DNA from: Hoeflea marina
GTDB lineage: Bacteria > Pseudomonadota > Alphaproteobacteria > Rhizobiales > Rhizobiaceae
DNA: 64,000 nt
NCBI RefSeq assembly: GCF_003182275.1
Contig: NZ_QGTR01000005.1
Span: forward strand, 124,001 to 188,000
Direction: 5' to 3'
The translations under genes and the position numbers were made by a program. Shown here one piece after another: positions 30,954-38,880 of the stretch. Numbering within the stretch: the stretch's first letter is position 1; each line of letters starts with the position of its first letter. Below the pieces are notes generated by a model that was not told the DNA's origin, did no database searches, and worked only from the letters and a program-made list of their open reading frames with translations.

Positions 30954-31241
30954 CTACCAACGCTTGGTCTTGAGATTGTGGGTGTGGACGTGATCGCCCT
31001 TCCTGACGTCGGCGACGAACTTGCCGATGTCCTCGCCATATTTGATGGCGGTCTCGCCCGACTTGATGTCGGTGAGAGCGACCTTGTGGCCGATCGGCAC
31101 GTCGGCATTGGCTTCCAGTTCGAAGCTGGAATTGTCGTGCGTGATGACGCAGAGCATCTTCGTGCCTGCGGCAAGGCCCTCGACGACGACGACGCCGACA
31201 TTGTCCTTGCGATCGTGAACAAGCAGTTGCGGTATGGTCAA
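30954..31241 (-). CDS. suyA: Sulfolactate sulfo-lyase small subunit SuyA (SAF domain)
   Basis: The 95-residue SAF/UxaA N-terminal domain protein contains [15 protein letters not shown] and a cysteine in [11 protein letters not shown]. It is the usual partner of SuyB. The start appears to be TTG at 31241, because GGGAGG lies 5-6 bp upstream and the longer open frame (to 31379) crosses the promoter and the palindrome at 31294-31307. It is the first gene of the suyA-suyB-slcC-comC operon. Confidence 0.8.
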   Translation of the reverse strand: MTIPQLLVHDRKDNVGVVVVEGLAAGTKMLCVITHDNSSFELEANADVPIGHKVALTDIKSGETAIKYGEDIGKFVADVRKGDHVHTHNLKTKRW

Positions 31242-31293
31242 TCTATCCTCCCGGTCATGAAAAGCGTGAATTTCCCACCTGCCCACTGGACAG

Positions 31294-31307
31294 GTCTTAT
31301 ATAAGAC
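31294..31307. promoter_or_regulatory. Palindromic operator between suyA and the GntR regulator
   Basis: GTCTTATATAAGAC is a perfect 14-bp palindrome in the 131-bp interval between suyA (minus) and the GntR-family gene (plus). Its size, position and A/T centre fit a GntR-type operator controlling both directions. It lies 53 bp upstream of the suyA start and 66 bp upstream of the regulator. Confidence 0.65.
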
Positions 31308-31372
31308 ATAAGATACAGAAGCTGGCAATGTCAACCGCGGGCCGCTAAGGAATTGACAGAAGGCGAGGAAAA

Positions 31373-32116
31373 ATGACACCCGACACCGACAAGAGCCCGG
31401 CCGACGAGATCGGCTTCAAGCCGCTCTACGCCCAGGTGCGCGACCGGCTGGTCAGGCGGCTGGTCGACGGAACCTGGGCGCCGGGCATGCCGCTTCCCAG
31501 CGAGATGGAACTCGCCCGCCAGCTCAATGTCAGCCAGGGCACCGTGCGCAAGGCGCTCGATTCCATGACGGCCGACAACATGCTCATCCGACGGCAGGGC
31601 CGGGGCACCTTCGTGGCGGAGCCGGAGGAGAGCCGAATTCTCTTTCAGTTCTACCGGCTGGTGCCGGATGTGGGCATCGCCAGCTTTCCCGATTCCCGGG
31701 TGATCAGCCACGGCTCCGCCAGGGCCACCAAGGCCGAGGCAACGGCGCTCGGCATCGAGGAAGGCGGCGACGTCTGGCGCATCGAGCGCATTCGCTCGCT
31801 TGCCGGCCAGCCGATGCTGGTCGAGACCATCACGTTGCCCGCCGACCGCTTTCCCGGCTTCGGCGAGCTGACGGAGATCCCCAACAATGTCTACCGGCTC
31901 TATTCCGAACGCTGGGGCATCACCATCGCCAGCGCCGGCGAACGCCTCAAGGCCATTGCCGCCAGCGGCCGCGACGCGCGCAAGCTCGGTTGCGAGAAGG
32001 GCGAGCCGCTGCTTCTGATCAGCCGTGTCGCCCGCGATCTCGAGGACCGGCCGGTCGAGCTTCGCTGGTCCCGCTGCATCAGCCGCGACCTGCATTATTC
32101 GGTCAATCTGCGCTGA
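31373..32116 (+). CDS. GntR/HutC-type regulator, likely of the sulfolactate operon
   Basis: The 247-residue protein has an N-terminal GntR winged helix (about residues 17-85, with LARQLNVSQGTVRKALDSM) and a C-terminal UTRA ligand-binding domain. Its divergent position next to suyA and the palindrome between them make it the probable repressor of the suy operon, as with SuyR elsewhere. The effector could be sulfolactate or a metabolite of it. The RBS-like GGCGAGG lies just before the ATG. Confidence 0.82.
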   Translation: MTPDTDKSPADEIGFKPLYAQVRDRLVRRLVDGTWAPGMPLPSEMELARQLNVSQGTVRKALDSMTADNMLIRRQGRGTFVAEPEESRILFQFYRLVPDVGIASFPDSRVISHGSARATKAEATALGIEEGGDVWRIERIRSLAGQPMLVETITLPADRFPGFGELTEIPNNVYRLYSERWGITIASAGERLKAIAASGRDARKLGCEKGEPLLLISRVARDLEDRPVELRWSRCISRDLHYSVNLR

Positions 32117-32197
32117 AACGCCCGATGGACTCCTGCCTCCGGCGGCATGCGGCGCCCTGCCCCTTACATAGTTGGGAAAAGCCATTAGATTGCACTG

Positions 32198-32782
32198 ATG
32201 ATAACAAGAAAAACGGTTGGTGTTATTTTTGGCGCCCTGCTTCTGCTGCTGCCGAGCTTCGCTGCTCCGGCCAGGGCCACCGAAGCCGCGTGGGCGAGGC
32301 TCGCCCAGGGGGGCTACACCATCCTGCTCGGACATGCCCGCACATCTGGAACCGGCGAACCCCGCCGCCTCGACATCGGTGACTGCGCCAACCGCAGGCC
32401 CCTGTCCGACCGCGGCATCCAGGAGGCGCGCCGGATCTCGATGCGCTTTGCCGCGCGCGCCGTCGCGCTCAACGCGGTGCTTTCGGGAGAGTATTGCCGC
32501 GCCCTGGTGACTGCGGAACTGGGATTTGGCGAGGACAGGGTCGAGACCAGGCCGTGGCTCAATCCGCCCGCCGCGGATACCAAGCCGGGCTTCATCCCGC
32601 CCGAACTCATTGCGGCGGTGGACAATTTCAACGGCTATGGCAATCAGCTGATGATCACCCATCCGGTGCTGATCAGTGCGATCACCGGAACCGTGCCGCG
32701 CGAGGGCGAGGCGATCATCATCGAGCCCGGCCCCAATCCCGGCGATCCCCCGCGCGTGGTCAACCGGCTGCTGCTGGATTGA
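32198..32782 (+). CDS. Exported histidine-phosphatase-superfamily protein lacking the catalytic arginine
   Basis: The 194-residue protein has a signal peptide ending near ARATEA, then the phosphatase fold. The family opens with L-x-RH; here it reads LLGHARTSGTG (residues 43-53), so the phosphate-binding arginine is glycine while the nucleophile histidine remains. The rest fits: GDCANRRPLSDRGIQEARR, VLSGEYCRAL and a second histidine in LMITHPVLI. It may be a non-catalytic binding protein or a weak phosphatase. Monocistronic, after the GntR gene. Confidence 0.72.
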   Translation: MITRKTVGVIFGALLLLLPSFAAPARATEAAWARLAQGGYTILLGHARTSGTGEPRRLDIGDCANRRPLSDRGIQEARRISMRFAARAVALNAVLSGEYCRALVTAELGFGEDRVETRPWLNPPAADTKPGFIPPELIAAVDNFNGYGNQLMITHPVLISAITGTVPREGEAIIIEPGPNPGDPPRVVNRLLLD

Positions 32783-32793
32783 GCCGCAGCCTG

Positions 32794-32812
32794 CCGCCGG
32801 CTTCGCCGGCGG
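32794..32812. terminator. Hairpin between convergent genes
   Basis: CCGCCGGC (32794-32801) and GCCGGCGG (32805-32812) form a perfect 8-bp stem with a TTC loop, 12 bp after the phosphatase-like gene and 8 bp before the galM stop. Downstream is CGCTTCT on the plus strand, a poor T tract. It probably serves both genes. Confidence 0.55.
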
Positions 32813-32819
32813 GCGCTTC

Positions 32820-33833
32820 TCAGCTCATCATGAAGATGTAATCGGTATGCTGGACCAGTGTTTGGCCGGGCCGAAGAACCGCCTGCGGAAAGGCCGGATG
32901 GTTCGGGCTGTCGGGCCAGACCTGGGTTTCCAGGCATAACCCGGCAGAGGGTCCATAGGGCTTGCCGGACAGGCCGGGTGCTGACGGTGAAATCTTGAAG
33001 CCGGTGTAGAACTGCACGCCCGGCTCCCCGCTGCGCACTTCCATGGCCACGCCGGAACTGAGCGAGCGCACCAGCGCCACCGAACGGACCGGTCCGCGCT
33101 CTCCGGCCAGGCAGAAATTGTGGTCATAGTCGACCTGTCGACCGCCGCCATCGAGACGCCGGATCGACCGCATCTCGCGGAAATCGAAATCAGTGCCGGC
33201 CACCGGCGCGATCTCGCCGGTCGGGATCTGCAGGGCATCGGTCGGCAGATAGTGATCAGCGGCCATCATCACCTCATGGTCAAGGATCGAATCCGTGCCG
33301 TCGAGATTGAAATAGCTGTGATGGGCGATGTTGGCGATGGTCGGCCGATCGGTCTGCGCCCGGTAGGTGATGGACAGCCTGCCGCCGGCGCCCAGTTCAT
33401 ACCGGGCGGTGATGCGGCAGGTGCCCGGATACCCGGACTGGCCGTCCGGGTCGATGATGGCGAACTCGGCGAAGTCGGCGCCATGGGCCTCGATCGTCCA
33501 GATCCGGCGGGAGATGCCGGCGCTGCCGCCATGAAGATGGGTGACTCCGTTCTCGTTCAGGTCCAGATGGTGGGTCGTGCCGTCGAGTGTGAAGCGCCCG
33601 CCCGCGATCCGGTTGGCATACCGTCCGGGCGTGGCGCCGAAATAGGGCGAATGCAGCGGATAACTGGCGAAATCGGGAAATCCGAGCGTCAGCGGTGCGG
33701 CATGACCGTCGAGCCGCAGGTCCTGCAGGGTTGCCCCCCAGGTCATGATCCTGGCCGTCAGGCCGCCGCCGGACAGCGTGATCCGGCGGACGGGCTCGCC
33801 GGCGTCGGTGCTGCCGAAATCTTCGATTTCCAT
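32820..33833 (-). CDS. galM: Aldose 1-epimerase
   Basis: The 337-residue mutarotase interconverts alpha and beta anomers of hexoses. GRYANRIAGGRFTLDG near residue 70, the catalytic histidine in NIAHHSYFNLDG near residue 165 and the glutamate in GLCLETQVWPDSPNH are present. The ATG at 33833 lies 5 bp from the stop of the aldehyde dehydrogenase gene; a TTG at 33842 would overlap it. The pairing with an aldehyde dehydrogenase suggests one operon, perhaps for sugar or sugar-acid use. Confidence 0.88.
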   Translation of the reverse strand: MEIEDFGSTDAGEPVRRITLSGGGLTARIMTWGATLQDLRLDGHAAPLTLGFPDFASYPLHSPYFGATPGRYANRIAGGRFTLDGTTHHLDLNENGVTHLHGGSAGISRRIWTIEAHGADFAEFAIIDPDGQSGYPGTCRITARYELGAGGRLSITYRAQTDRPTIANIAHHSYFNLDGTDSILDHEVMMAADHYLPTDALQIPTGEIAPVAGTDFDFREMRSIRRLDGGGRQVDYDHNFCLAGERGPVRSVALVRSLSSGVAMEVRSGEPGVQFYTGFKISPSAPGLSGKPYGPSAGLCLETQVWPDSPNHPAFPQAVLRPGQTLVQHTDYIFMMS

Positions 33834-33838
33834 GGCTG

Positions 33839-35293
33839 TCAAAGTCCCAGCCCGCCGATGCAGACATATTTGGAATCGAGATACTCCTCGATCCCCTGAT
33901 GTCCGCCTTCCTTGCCCAGTCCCGATTCCTTGAGCCCGCCAAACGGCGCCTCGACGGCGGTGATGACGCCTTCGTTGACGCCGATCAGGCCGTATTTCAG
34001 GCCCTCCATGACGCGATAGGTGCGTCCCAGATCCCGAGTGTAGAAATAACAGGCCAGTCCGTATTCGGTGGCATTGGCCGCCGCCACCGCTTCCTCCTCG
34101 CTGTCGAACTTGAAGACCGGCGCCACCGGACCGAAAACTTCCTCGCGCGCGATCCGCATGTCGGCGCTGGCATCGGCGATCACAGTCGGCTCGTAGAAGG
34201 TGCCGCCGAGCTTGTGCCGGTTGCCGCCGACGGTCACGCGTCCGCCCTTGCCGACCGCGTCGGAGACCAGCTCCTCGATCTTGCCGATCTGCATTTCGTT
34301 GATGATCGGGCCCTGCACCACGCCGGCCTCCATCCCGTCGCCGACGGTCAGCTTGGCCGACATGTCGGTGAGCCGCTCGACAAAGGCGTCATAGATGCCG
34401 GCCTGGACGTAGAACCGGTTGGTGCACACGCAGGTCTGGCCGGCATTGCGGTATTTGGCGGCCATGGCGCCGTCCACGGCGCGGTCCAGATCGGCGTCGT
34501 CGAAGACGATGAAGGGCGCATTGCCGCCGAGTTCCATCGACACTTTCTTGACCGTGTCGGCGGCCTGCCTGAGCAGGATCTTGCCGGTGCCGGTCGAGCC
34601 CGTGAAGGTGATCTTGCGCACCAGCGGATTGCCGGTCATCTCGCCTCCGATCGGCGCCGGCGTTCCGGTAACGATGTTGATGACGCCGGCTGGGATGCCT
34701 GCCTGCTCGCACAGAAGTCCCCAGGCCAGGCCGGAATAGGGCGTTGCCTCCGCGGGCTTGACCACCGCGGTGCAGCCCGTCGCCAGTGCCGGGCCGATCT
34801 TGCGCGCCAGCATCGAGGACGGAAAATTCCACGGCGTGATGGCGGCGATGACGCCGACCGGCTCCTTGATCACCATCATTCGGCGATCGGCCCAGCTCGA
34901 CGGAATCGTGTCGCCGTAGACGCGTCGCGCCTCCTCGGCATACCAGAGGATATAGGCCGCCGACATGCCGACCTCGCCGCGCGCCTCGGCGATCGGCTTG
35001 CCTTGCTCGAGCGTCAGCAGCTTGGCCAGGTCTTCCTGGTTGGCAAGGATAAGGTCGTGCAGCTTGCGCATCAGTCCGGCGCGATGGGCCGCCGAAGTCC
35101 GCTTCCAGCTGGCAAAGGCCGCATGCGCCGCCTCGATCGCCCGCCGGGTCTCGGCTGCGCCGGACTCCGGAACGTTGCCGATCACCTTGCCGTTGGCCGG
35201 ATTGATCACGTCGAAGGTGGCGCCCGAATCGGCCTGCACCCACTGCCCGTCGATCAGATTGGCTTGCTTGAGGAACGGATTGGCACTGGTCAT
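33839..35293 (-). CDS. gabD: NAD(P)-dependent succinate-semialdehyde dehydrogenase-like enzyme
   Basis: The 484-residue aldehyde dehydrogenase matches GabD: MTSANPFLKQANLIDGQW at the start, TPWNFPSSMLARKIGPAL, the catalytic glutamate in VSMELGGNAPFIVFD and the cysteine in AGQTCVCTNRF. GabD oxidizes succinate semialdehyde to succinate. Related paralogs act on other semialdehydes such as glutarate semialdehyde or alpha-ketoglutaric semialdehyde, so galM next door keeps a sugar-acid role possible. The ATG at 35293 gives the family N-terminus; the open frame upstream to 35362 is unconserved. Confidence 0.82.
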   Translation of the reverse strand: MTSANPFLKQANLIDGQWVQADSGATFDVINPANGKVIGNVPESGAAETRRAIEAAHAAFASWKRTSAAHRAGLMRKLHDLILANQEDLAKLLTLEQGKPIAEARGEVGMSAAYILWYAEEARRVYGDTIPSSWADRRMMVIKEPVGVIAAITPWNFPSSMLARKIGPALATGCTAVVKPAEATPYSGLAWGLLCEQAGIPAGVINIVTGTPAPIGGEMTGNPLVRKITFTGSTGTGKILLRQAADTVKKVSMELGGNAPFIVFDDADLDRAVDGAMAAKYRNAGQTCVCTNRFYVQAGIYDAFVERLTDMSAKLTVGDGMEAGVVQGPIINEMQIGKIEELVSDAVGKGGRVTVGGNRHKLGGTFYEPTVIADASADMRIAREEVFGPVAPVFKFDSEEEAVAAANATEYGLACYFYTRDLGRTYRVMEGLKYGLIGVNEGVITAVEAPFGGLKESGLGKEGGHQGIEEYLDSKYVCIGGLGL

Positions 35294-35408
35294 GGCTAGT
35301 CTCCTGCACTGCTGGCTGAAAGGGCTGGCTGACGGCATGCCCCCAAATGGCGGACCATGCAAGGCCGGGGCACGTCGATTTCATTCAACTGGACCCAGCG
35401 CGACAGAC

Positions 35409-36593
35409 TCAGCGGGTGAGTTGCCGGGTGGCGGCTTCCAGTCCCTGCAGCGTCATCGGATACATCCGGTCGCCCAGAAGCTGCCGGAGGATGGCTGTCG
35501 ACTGGGTATGTTGCCAGTAGGCCTGGGGCGTCGGGTTGAGCCAGGCGGCCTTGGGAAAATGATCCAGCAGGCGGGTCAGCCAGAGCTGTCCCGGCTCCTC
35601 GTTCCAGTGCTCCACCGAACCGCCGGGCATGATGATCTCATAGGGACTCATCGCCGCATCGCCGACGAAGATCACCCGGTAGTCGGAGCCGAAGGTGCGG
35701 ATCAGCTCTTCGGTCGCCACACGCTCCTCGCGTCGGCGCCGGTTGTCGCGCCAGACGGCCTCATAGAGACAATTGTGGAAATAGTAGAAGTCCATGTGCC
35801 GGAACTCGCTCCGCGCCGCCGAGAACAGCTCTTCCACCACCTTGACGTGATCGTCCATCGAGCCGCCGATGTCGAAGAACATCAGAAGCTTGATCGCATT
35901 GCGCCGTTCCGGTCGGGTCTTGACGTCGAGCCAGCCATGTTCGGCGCTCGACTGGATCGTGCCCGAAAGGTCGAACTCCTCGGCCGCGCCCTGCCGCACC
36001 CAGCGCCTGAGGCGCCTGAGCGCGACCTTGATGTTGCGGGTGCCGAGGTCGACCGAATCGTCGAGATTGCGGAATTCCCGCCGGTCCCAGACCTTGACCG
36101 CGCGCCGGTTGCGGCTCTCGTCCTGGCCGATGCGGACGCCCTCGGGATTGTAGCCATGCGCACCGAAGGGCGAGGTGCCGGCCGTGCCGATCCATTTCGA
36201 GCCGCCCTGGTGCCTCGCCTTCTGCTCCTCAAGCCGCTTTTTCAACGTCTCCATCAGCCTGTCAAAGCCGCCGAGGCTCTCGACCAGCTTCTTCTCTTCG
36301 TCGCTGAGCACCTTTTCCGCCAGCCGCCTCAGCCATTCCTCGGGAAGATTGGCGACATCGACGCCACCCTCGCCCGGGACCGCCTCGACACCGCGGAAAT
36401 ACTGCGAGAACACCCGGTCGAAGCGGTCGATGTGGCGTTCGTCCTTTACCAGCGTGGCGCGTGCCAGATAGTAGAACCCCTCGATGTCGAACTGCACCAG
36501 GCCCGCATCGAGGCCTTCGATAAGGGTCAGGTATTCGCGCAGCGAGACCGGCACCTTGCCGGCCTTGAGCTCAAGGAAGAAGGGCAGGAACAT
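35409..36593 (-). CDS. VWA-domain protein (CoxE-like family)
   Basis: The 394-residue protein has an N-terminal helical region with charged segments (KLVESLGGFDRLMETLKKRLEEQKARH) and a C-terminal von Willebrand A domain. The MIDAS motif reads FFDIGGSMDDH (D-x-G-x-S rather than D-x-S-x-S), as far as I know usual in this family. Such proteins work with MoxR-type AAA+ ATPases, assembling or activating metalloenzymes. The likely partner is encoded at 40160-41002, with six genes between. It is 3 bp from the doc stop. Confidence 0.8.
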   Translation of the reverse strand: MFLPFFLELKAGKVPVSLREYLTLIEGLDAGLVQFDIEGFYYLARATLVKDERHIDRFDRVFSQYFRGVEAVPGEGGVDVANLPEEWLRRLAEKVLSDEEKKLVESLGGFDRLMETLKKRLEEQKARHQGGSKWIGTAGTSPFGAHGYNPEGVRIGQDESRNRRAVKVWDRREFRNLDDSVDLGTRNIKVALRRLRRWVRQGAAEEFDLSGTIQSSAEHGWLDVKTRPERRNAIKLLMFFDIGGSMDDHVKVVEELFSAARSEFRHMDFYYFHNCLYEAVWRDNRRRREERVATEELIRTFGSDYRVIFVGDAAMSPYEIIMPGGSVEHWNEEPGQLWLTRLLDHFPKAAWLNPTPQAYWQHTQSTAILRQLLGDRMYPMTLQGLEAATRQLTR

Positions 36594-36596
36594 CGC

Positions 36597-36977
36597 CTAC
36601 ACCGTCCGCGCATGGCGGCGAAGCCAACGATCCAGTGTGTCCTTGTCGAAGCTCCGCGCTTCAAGGCTGGCGTAGATGAAGCGAATGATTTCGTCCTCCG
36701 GTGCCGACAATTTATGACCATTCAGTCTCAGAAAGACATGAGCGCAGGCAAATCCCACCCGTTTGTTGCCATCGACAAAACAATGATTGCCCGTCAGGCT
36801 CTCCCACAGGGCGGCGGCCTCCTCAATGAGGTCGCTGTAGTAGCCCGACTGCGGCCGCCGGACAGCGGAGTCCACAAGCCCTGCGTCGCGAATCCCGCCC
36901 GCGCCTCCGAAGCGTTCGAGCTGGCGGGCATGGATGGCCATCACGTCCTCAATATCCAGATAGACGGTGTCAGCCAT
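36597..36977 (-). CDS. doc: Doc-type toxin of a Phd/Doc module
   Basis: The 126-residue protein is a death-on-curing Fic-fold protein. The catalytic motif HCFVDGNKRVGFACA (residues 65-79) matches HxFx(D/N)GNKR. Doc toxins phosphorylate EF-Tu and stop translation. It is encoded 9 bp after the antitoxin, as usual. The motif is intact so the toxin should be active. Neighbours on both sides are housekeeping-like, consistent with a small insertion. Confidence 0.88.
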   Translation of the reverse strand: MADTVYLDIEDVMAIHARQLERFGGAGGIRDAGLVDSAVRRPQSGYYSDLIEEAAALWESLTGNHCFVDGNKRVGFACAHVFLRLNGHKLSAPEDEIIRFIYASLEARSFDKDTLDRWLRRHARTV

Positions 36978-36986
36978 CGACTCGGC

Positions 36987-37217
36987 CTATTTGGCCAGTG
37001 CTTCATAGACTGCGGAATAGGCCTCAATGCTCTCCTCATGATAGCGCATCACGAGATCCCTTTTCGACGCCTGGGCATGGGACCGGTCATACTCGGCCTT
37101 GGACAGGAGCACAGCCACGTCCCGTCCGTTCTTCCGGATGAGGATTGGCTCAACCAGGGAATCCTCCAGCAACTTGCCAAATTGGTTCTTGGCGTCGGTC
37201 GCCTGCATGACTTTCAT
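36987..37217 (-). CDS. phd: Phd-type antitoxin
   Basis: The 76-residue protein has the Phd/YefM fold: MQATDAKNQFGKLLEDSLVEPILIRKNGRDVAVLLSKAEYD, a DNA-binding N-terminus and a helical C-terminus that neutralises Doc. The ATG at 37217 is preferred; MQATDAKN at 37208 is an alternative. The longer frame to 37289 is not conserved. It precedes doc and probably autoregulates the pair. The 139-bp upstream gap would hold the operator; I found no clear palindrome. Confidence 0.85.
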   Translation of the reverse strand: MKVMQATDAKNQFGKLLEDSLVEPILIRKNGRDVAVLLSKAEYDRSHAQASKRDLVMRYHEESIEAYSAVYEALAK

Positions 37218-37356
37218 CGCGGACCTCAATGAAATAGTGGACAATTTGGCTATTTCGGCCAATATGGTCCCGCCGCGGGGGTGCGTCAACCGGCACGGTC
37301 GGCAACAGGAAGCCGCCAGGCGTCATTTGCCATCGCCGCCCCGGCGCCGGCCGCAA

Positions 37357-37815
37357 TCAGCCCCGCTTGTACATGATGAACGGCGTCAGCGTGCCGATTC
37401 TGTCGTAAAGCTTCCGAGCCGTCTCGTTGAAGGTCTGGGTGTGCCAATACACCGATGGGCAACCCTCTGCGTCAGCTGCGGCATACACCGCCTCGATCAG
37501 CGCCCGGCCGACGCCGCTGCCGCGCACCGCGGGATCGGCGAACAGGTCCTGCAGATAGCAGACATTCTCGATCTTCCAGCCATGACGGTGGAACACGTAG
37601 TGCACCAGCCCGCAGGGCGTTCCATTTCTCTCGGCGACCAGGCCGCGGAATTCGTTGGCCGTTCCGCTGTTGCCGGCGAGCATCCGCGCAAACGTCGTTT
37701 GATAGACCTCTTCCGGCAGGGTGGTCTCATAGAACGTCAGATACCCCGTCCACAGCCGCCGCCATTCGGCTTCGTCACTGGCCACGATGGGGCGGATCGT
37801 CAGTTCGGAGGTCAT
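37357..37815 (-). CDS. GNAT-family N-acetyltransferase
   Basis: The 152-residue protein has the GNAT fold: the acetyl-CoA loop is FADPAVRGSGVGRALIEAVYAAA (near residues 90-112), and the C-terminal FNETARKLYDRIG is typical. The acceptor is unknown. It starts 11 bp after the metA stop, so it may be read through from the SAM-II-controlled transcript. No other context for a substrate is visible. Confidence 0.82.
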   Translation of the reverse strand: MTSELTIRPIVASDEAEWRRLWTGYLTFYETTLPEEVYQTTFARMLAGNSGTANEFRGLVAERNGTPCGLVHYVFHRHGWKIENVCYLQDLFADPAVRGSGVGRALIEAVYAAADAEGCPSVYWHTQTFNETARKLYDRIGTLTPFIMYKRG

Positions 37816-37826
37816 GCGCGCTCTCC

Positions 37827-38744
37827 CTATCGGTCCGTGCCGATATCATTGATGTCAAACGGCGTCGTCTGGTAGACCTGATTGATCCAGTTGCCGAACA
37901 GCAGGAAGGCGTGGCTGCGCCAGCGGTTGAGCGGCTTGTTCTCCGGATTGTCGCCGGGGAAATAGTTGTGCGGAACCTTGATCGGCGTGCCGGCCTTCAC
38001 GTCACGGAAATACTCCTCCGCCAGCGTGCCGGAATCATACTCGATGTGATTGAAGATGTAGAGCCGGTTGCCGTAGGCCTCGTGCAGCAGGCAGAGCCCG
38101 GTCTCCGCCGATTCCATCAGCACTTCAAGCTGGGGCACGAGATCCTGCCGCCGCACCTCGGTCCAGCGCGACACCGAGATCTGGAAATCATCGGAGAACC
38201 CGGCAAGATAAGGCGAGGCCGGATTGAGATTGCGGTGCCGGTAGACGCCGAAGGCCTTTTCCGCCAGCGCATGCTTGGGCACGCGGTGGAAATGCCAGGC
38301 CGCCGCCATCGCCCCCCAGCAGACAAAGAAGCTGGACTGCACATTCGTCGTCGTCCAGTCGAGGATCTTCTCGAGTTCGCGCCAGTAGCCGACGTCCTCG
38401 AACTCAAGCAGTTCGATGGGCGCTCCGGTGATGATGAAGCCGTCGAACTTGCGATCCTTCACCTCGTCCCAGGTGTGATAGAAATTGATCAGATGCTCTT
38501 CCGGCGTGTTCTTCGCCTGGTGCGAGCCGATGCGCACCAGCGTCAGCTCCACCTGCAGCGGCGAGGCGCCGATCAGCCGCGCGATCTGCGCTTCGGTGGC
38601 GATCTTGTTCGGCATCAGGTTCAGCAGGCCGATCTGCAGCGGTCGGATGTCCTGGCGCACGGCCACGGACTCATCGAGAATCTGCACGCCTTCGCGGACC
38701 AGCAGATCGCGGGCTGGCAGACCGTCTGGAATTCGGATGGGCAT
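37827..38744 (-). CDS. metA: Homoserine O-acyltransferase MetA, probably acetyl-CoA specific
   Basis: MetA activates homoserine in methionine synthesis. The 305-residue protein has the nucleophile C142 in [12 protein letters not shown], with H233 and E235 of the triad in FNHIEYDSG. Residue 111, which in characterised MetA proteins sets donor choice (Gly for succinyl-CoA, Glu for acetyl-CoA), is Glu (GAPIELLEF), so acetyl-CoA is the likely donor. The ATG at 38744 gives MPIRIPDG and has GGAG at 38755-38758; a TTG 9 bp upstream is less likely. It is preceded by a SAM-II riboswitch. Confidence 0.94.
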   Translation of the reverse strand: MPIRIPDGLPARDLLVREGVQILDESVAVRQDIRPLQIGLLNLMPNKIATEAQIARLIGASPLQVELTLVRIGSHQAKNTPEEHLINFYHTWDEVKDRKFDGFIITGAPIELLEFEDVGYWRELEKILDWTTTNVQSSFFVCWGAMAAAWHFHRVPKHALAEKAFGVYRHRNLNPASPYLAGFSDDFQISVSRWTEVRRQDLVPQLEVLMESAETGLCLLHEAYGNRLYIFNHIEYDSGTLAEEYFRDVKAGTPIKVPHNYFPGDNPENKPLNRWRSHAFLLFGNWINQVYQTTPFDINDIGTDR

Positions 38745-38758
38745 GACGGGCAAACTCC

Positions 38759-38792
38759 AAAAAACCGGCTAACGGATAGCCGCCAACCGGTT
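38759..38792 (-). terminator. Intrinsic terminator between the SAM-II riboswitch and metA
   Basis: On the minus strand AACCGGTTGGC (38782-38792) pairs with GTTAGCCGGTT (38763-38773) around an 8-nt loop, allowing G-U pairs, and ends in a run of six T (38759-38764). It sits 20 bp after the riboswitch and ahead of the metA ribosome-binding site. It looks like the expression platform of the switch, acting by transcription attenuation. Confidence 0.65.
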
Positions 38793-38811
38793 GCCAATGG
38801 AGCGATCTCCT

Positions 38812-38868
38812 TCGGTCCCTTTAGCGACTTATTTAACGTGGCTGCAAGCCGACCGGCCAAATCACCAC
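38812..38868 (-). promoter_or_regulatory. SAM-II riboswitch upstream of metA
   Basis: The minus strand reads GTGGTGATTTGGCCGGTCGG, then CTTGCAGCCACGTTAA, then ATAAGTCGCTAAAGGGACCG: the conserved SAM-II (metA) motif, with its H-type pseudoknot between the GGTGATTTGG-proximal stem-loop and the 3' AAGTCGCTAAA segment. SAM binding lowers metA expression. Its 5' end is only 12 bp after the stop of the diguanylate cyclase gene, so the promoter must be in or before that gene. Confidence 0.92.
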
Positions 38869-38880
38869 AACACCGGGAAA

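Noticed and set aside
29761-31241. Altronate dehydratase (UxaA) call for the two-gene lyase
   Set aside because: UxaA is usually one fused protein beside uronate genes; here the SAF and large domains are separate and lie with two hydroxyacid dehydrogenases as in sulfolactate clusters.
34965-37232. Plus-strand open frame of 755 codons
   Set aside because: It crosses the ends of four clear minus-strand genes (gabD, VWA, doc, phd), so it cannot be a real gene.
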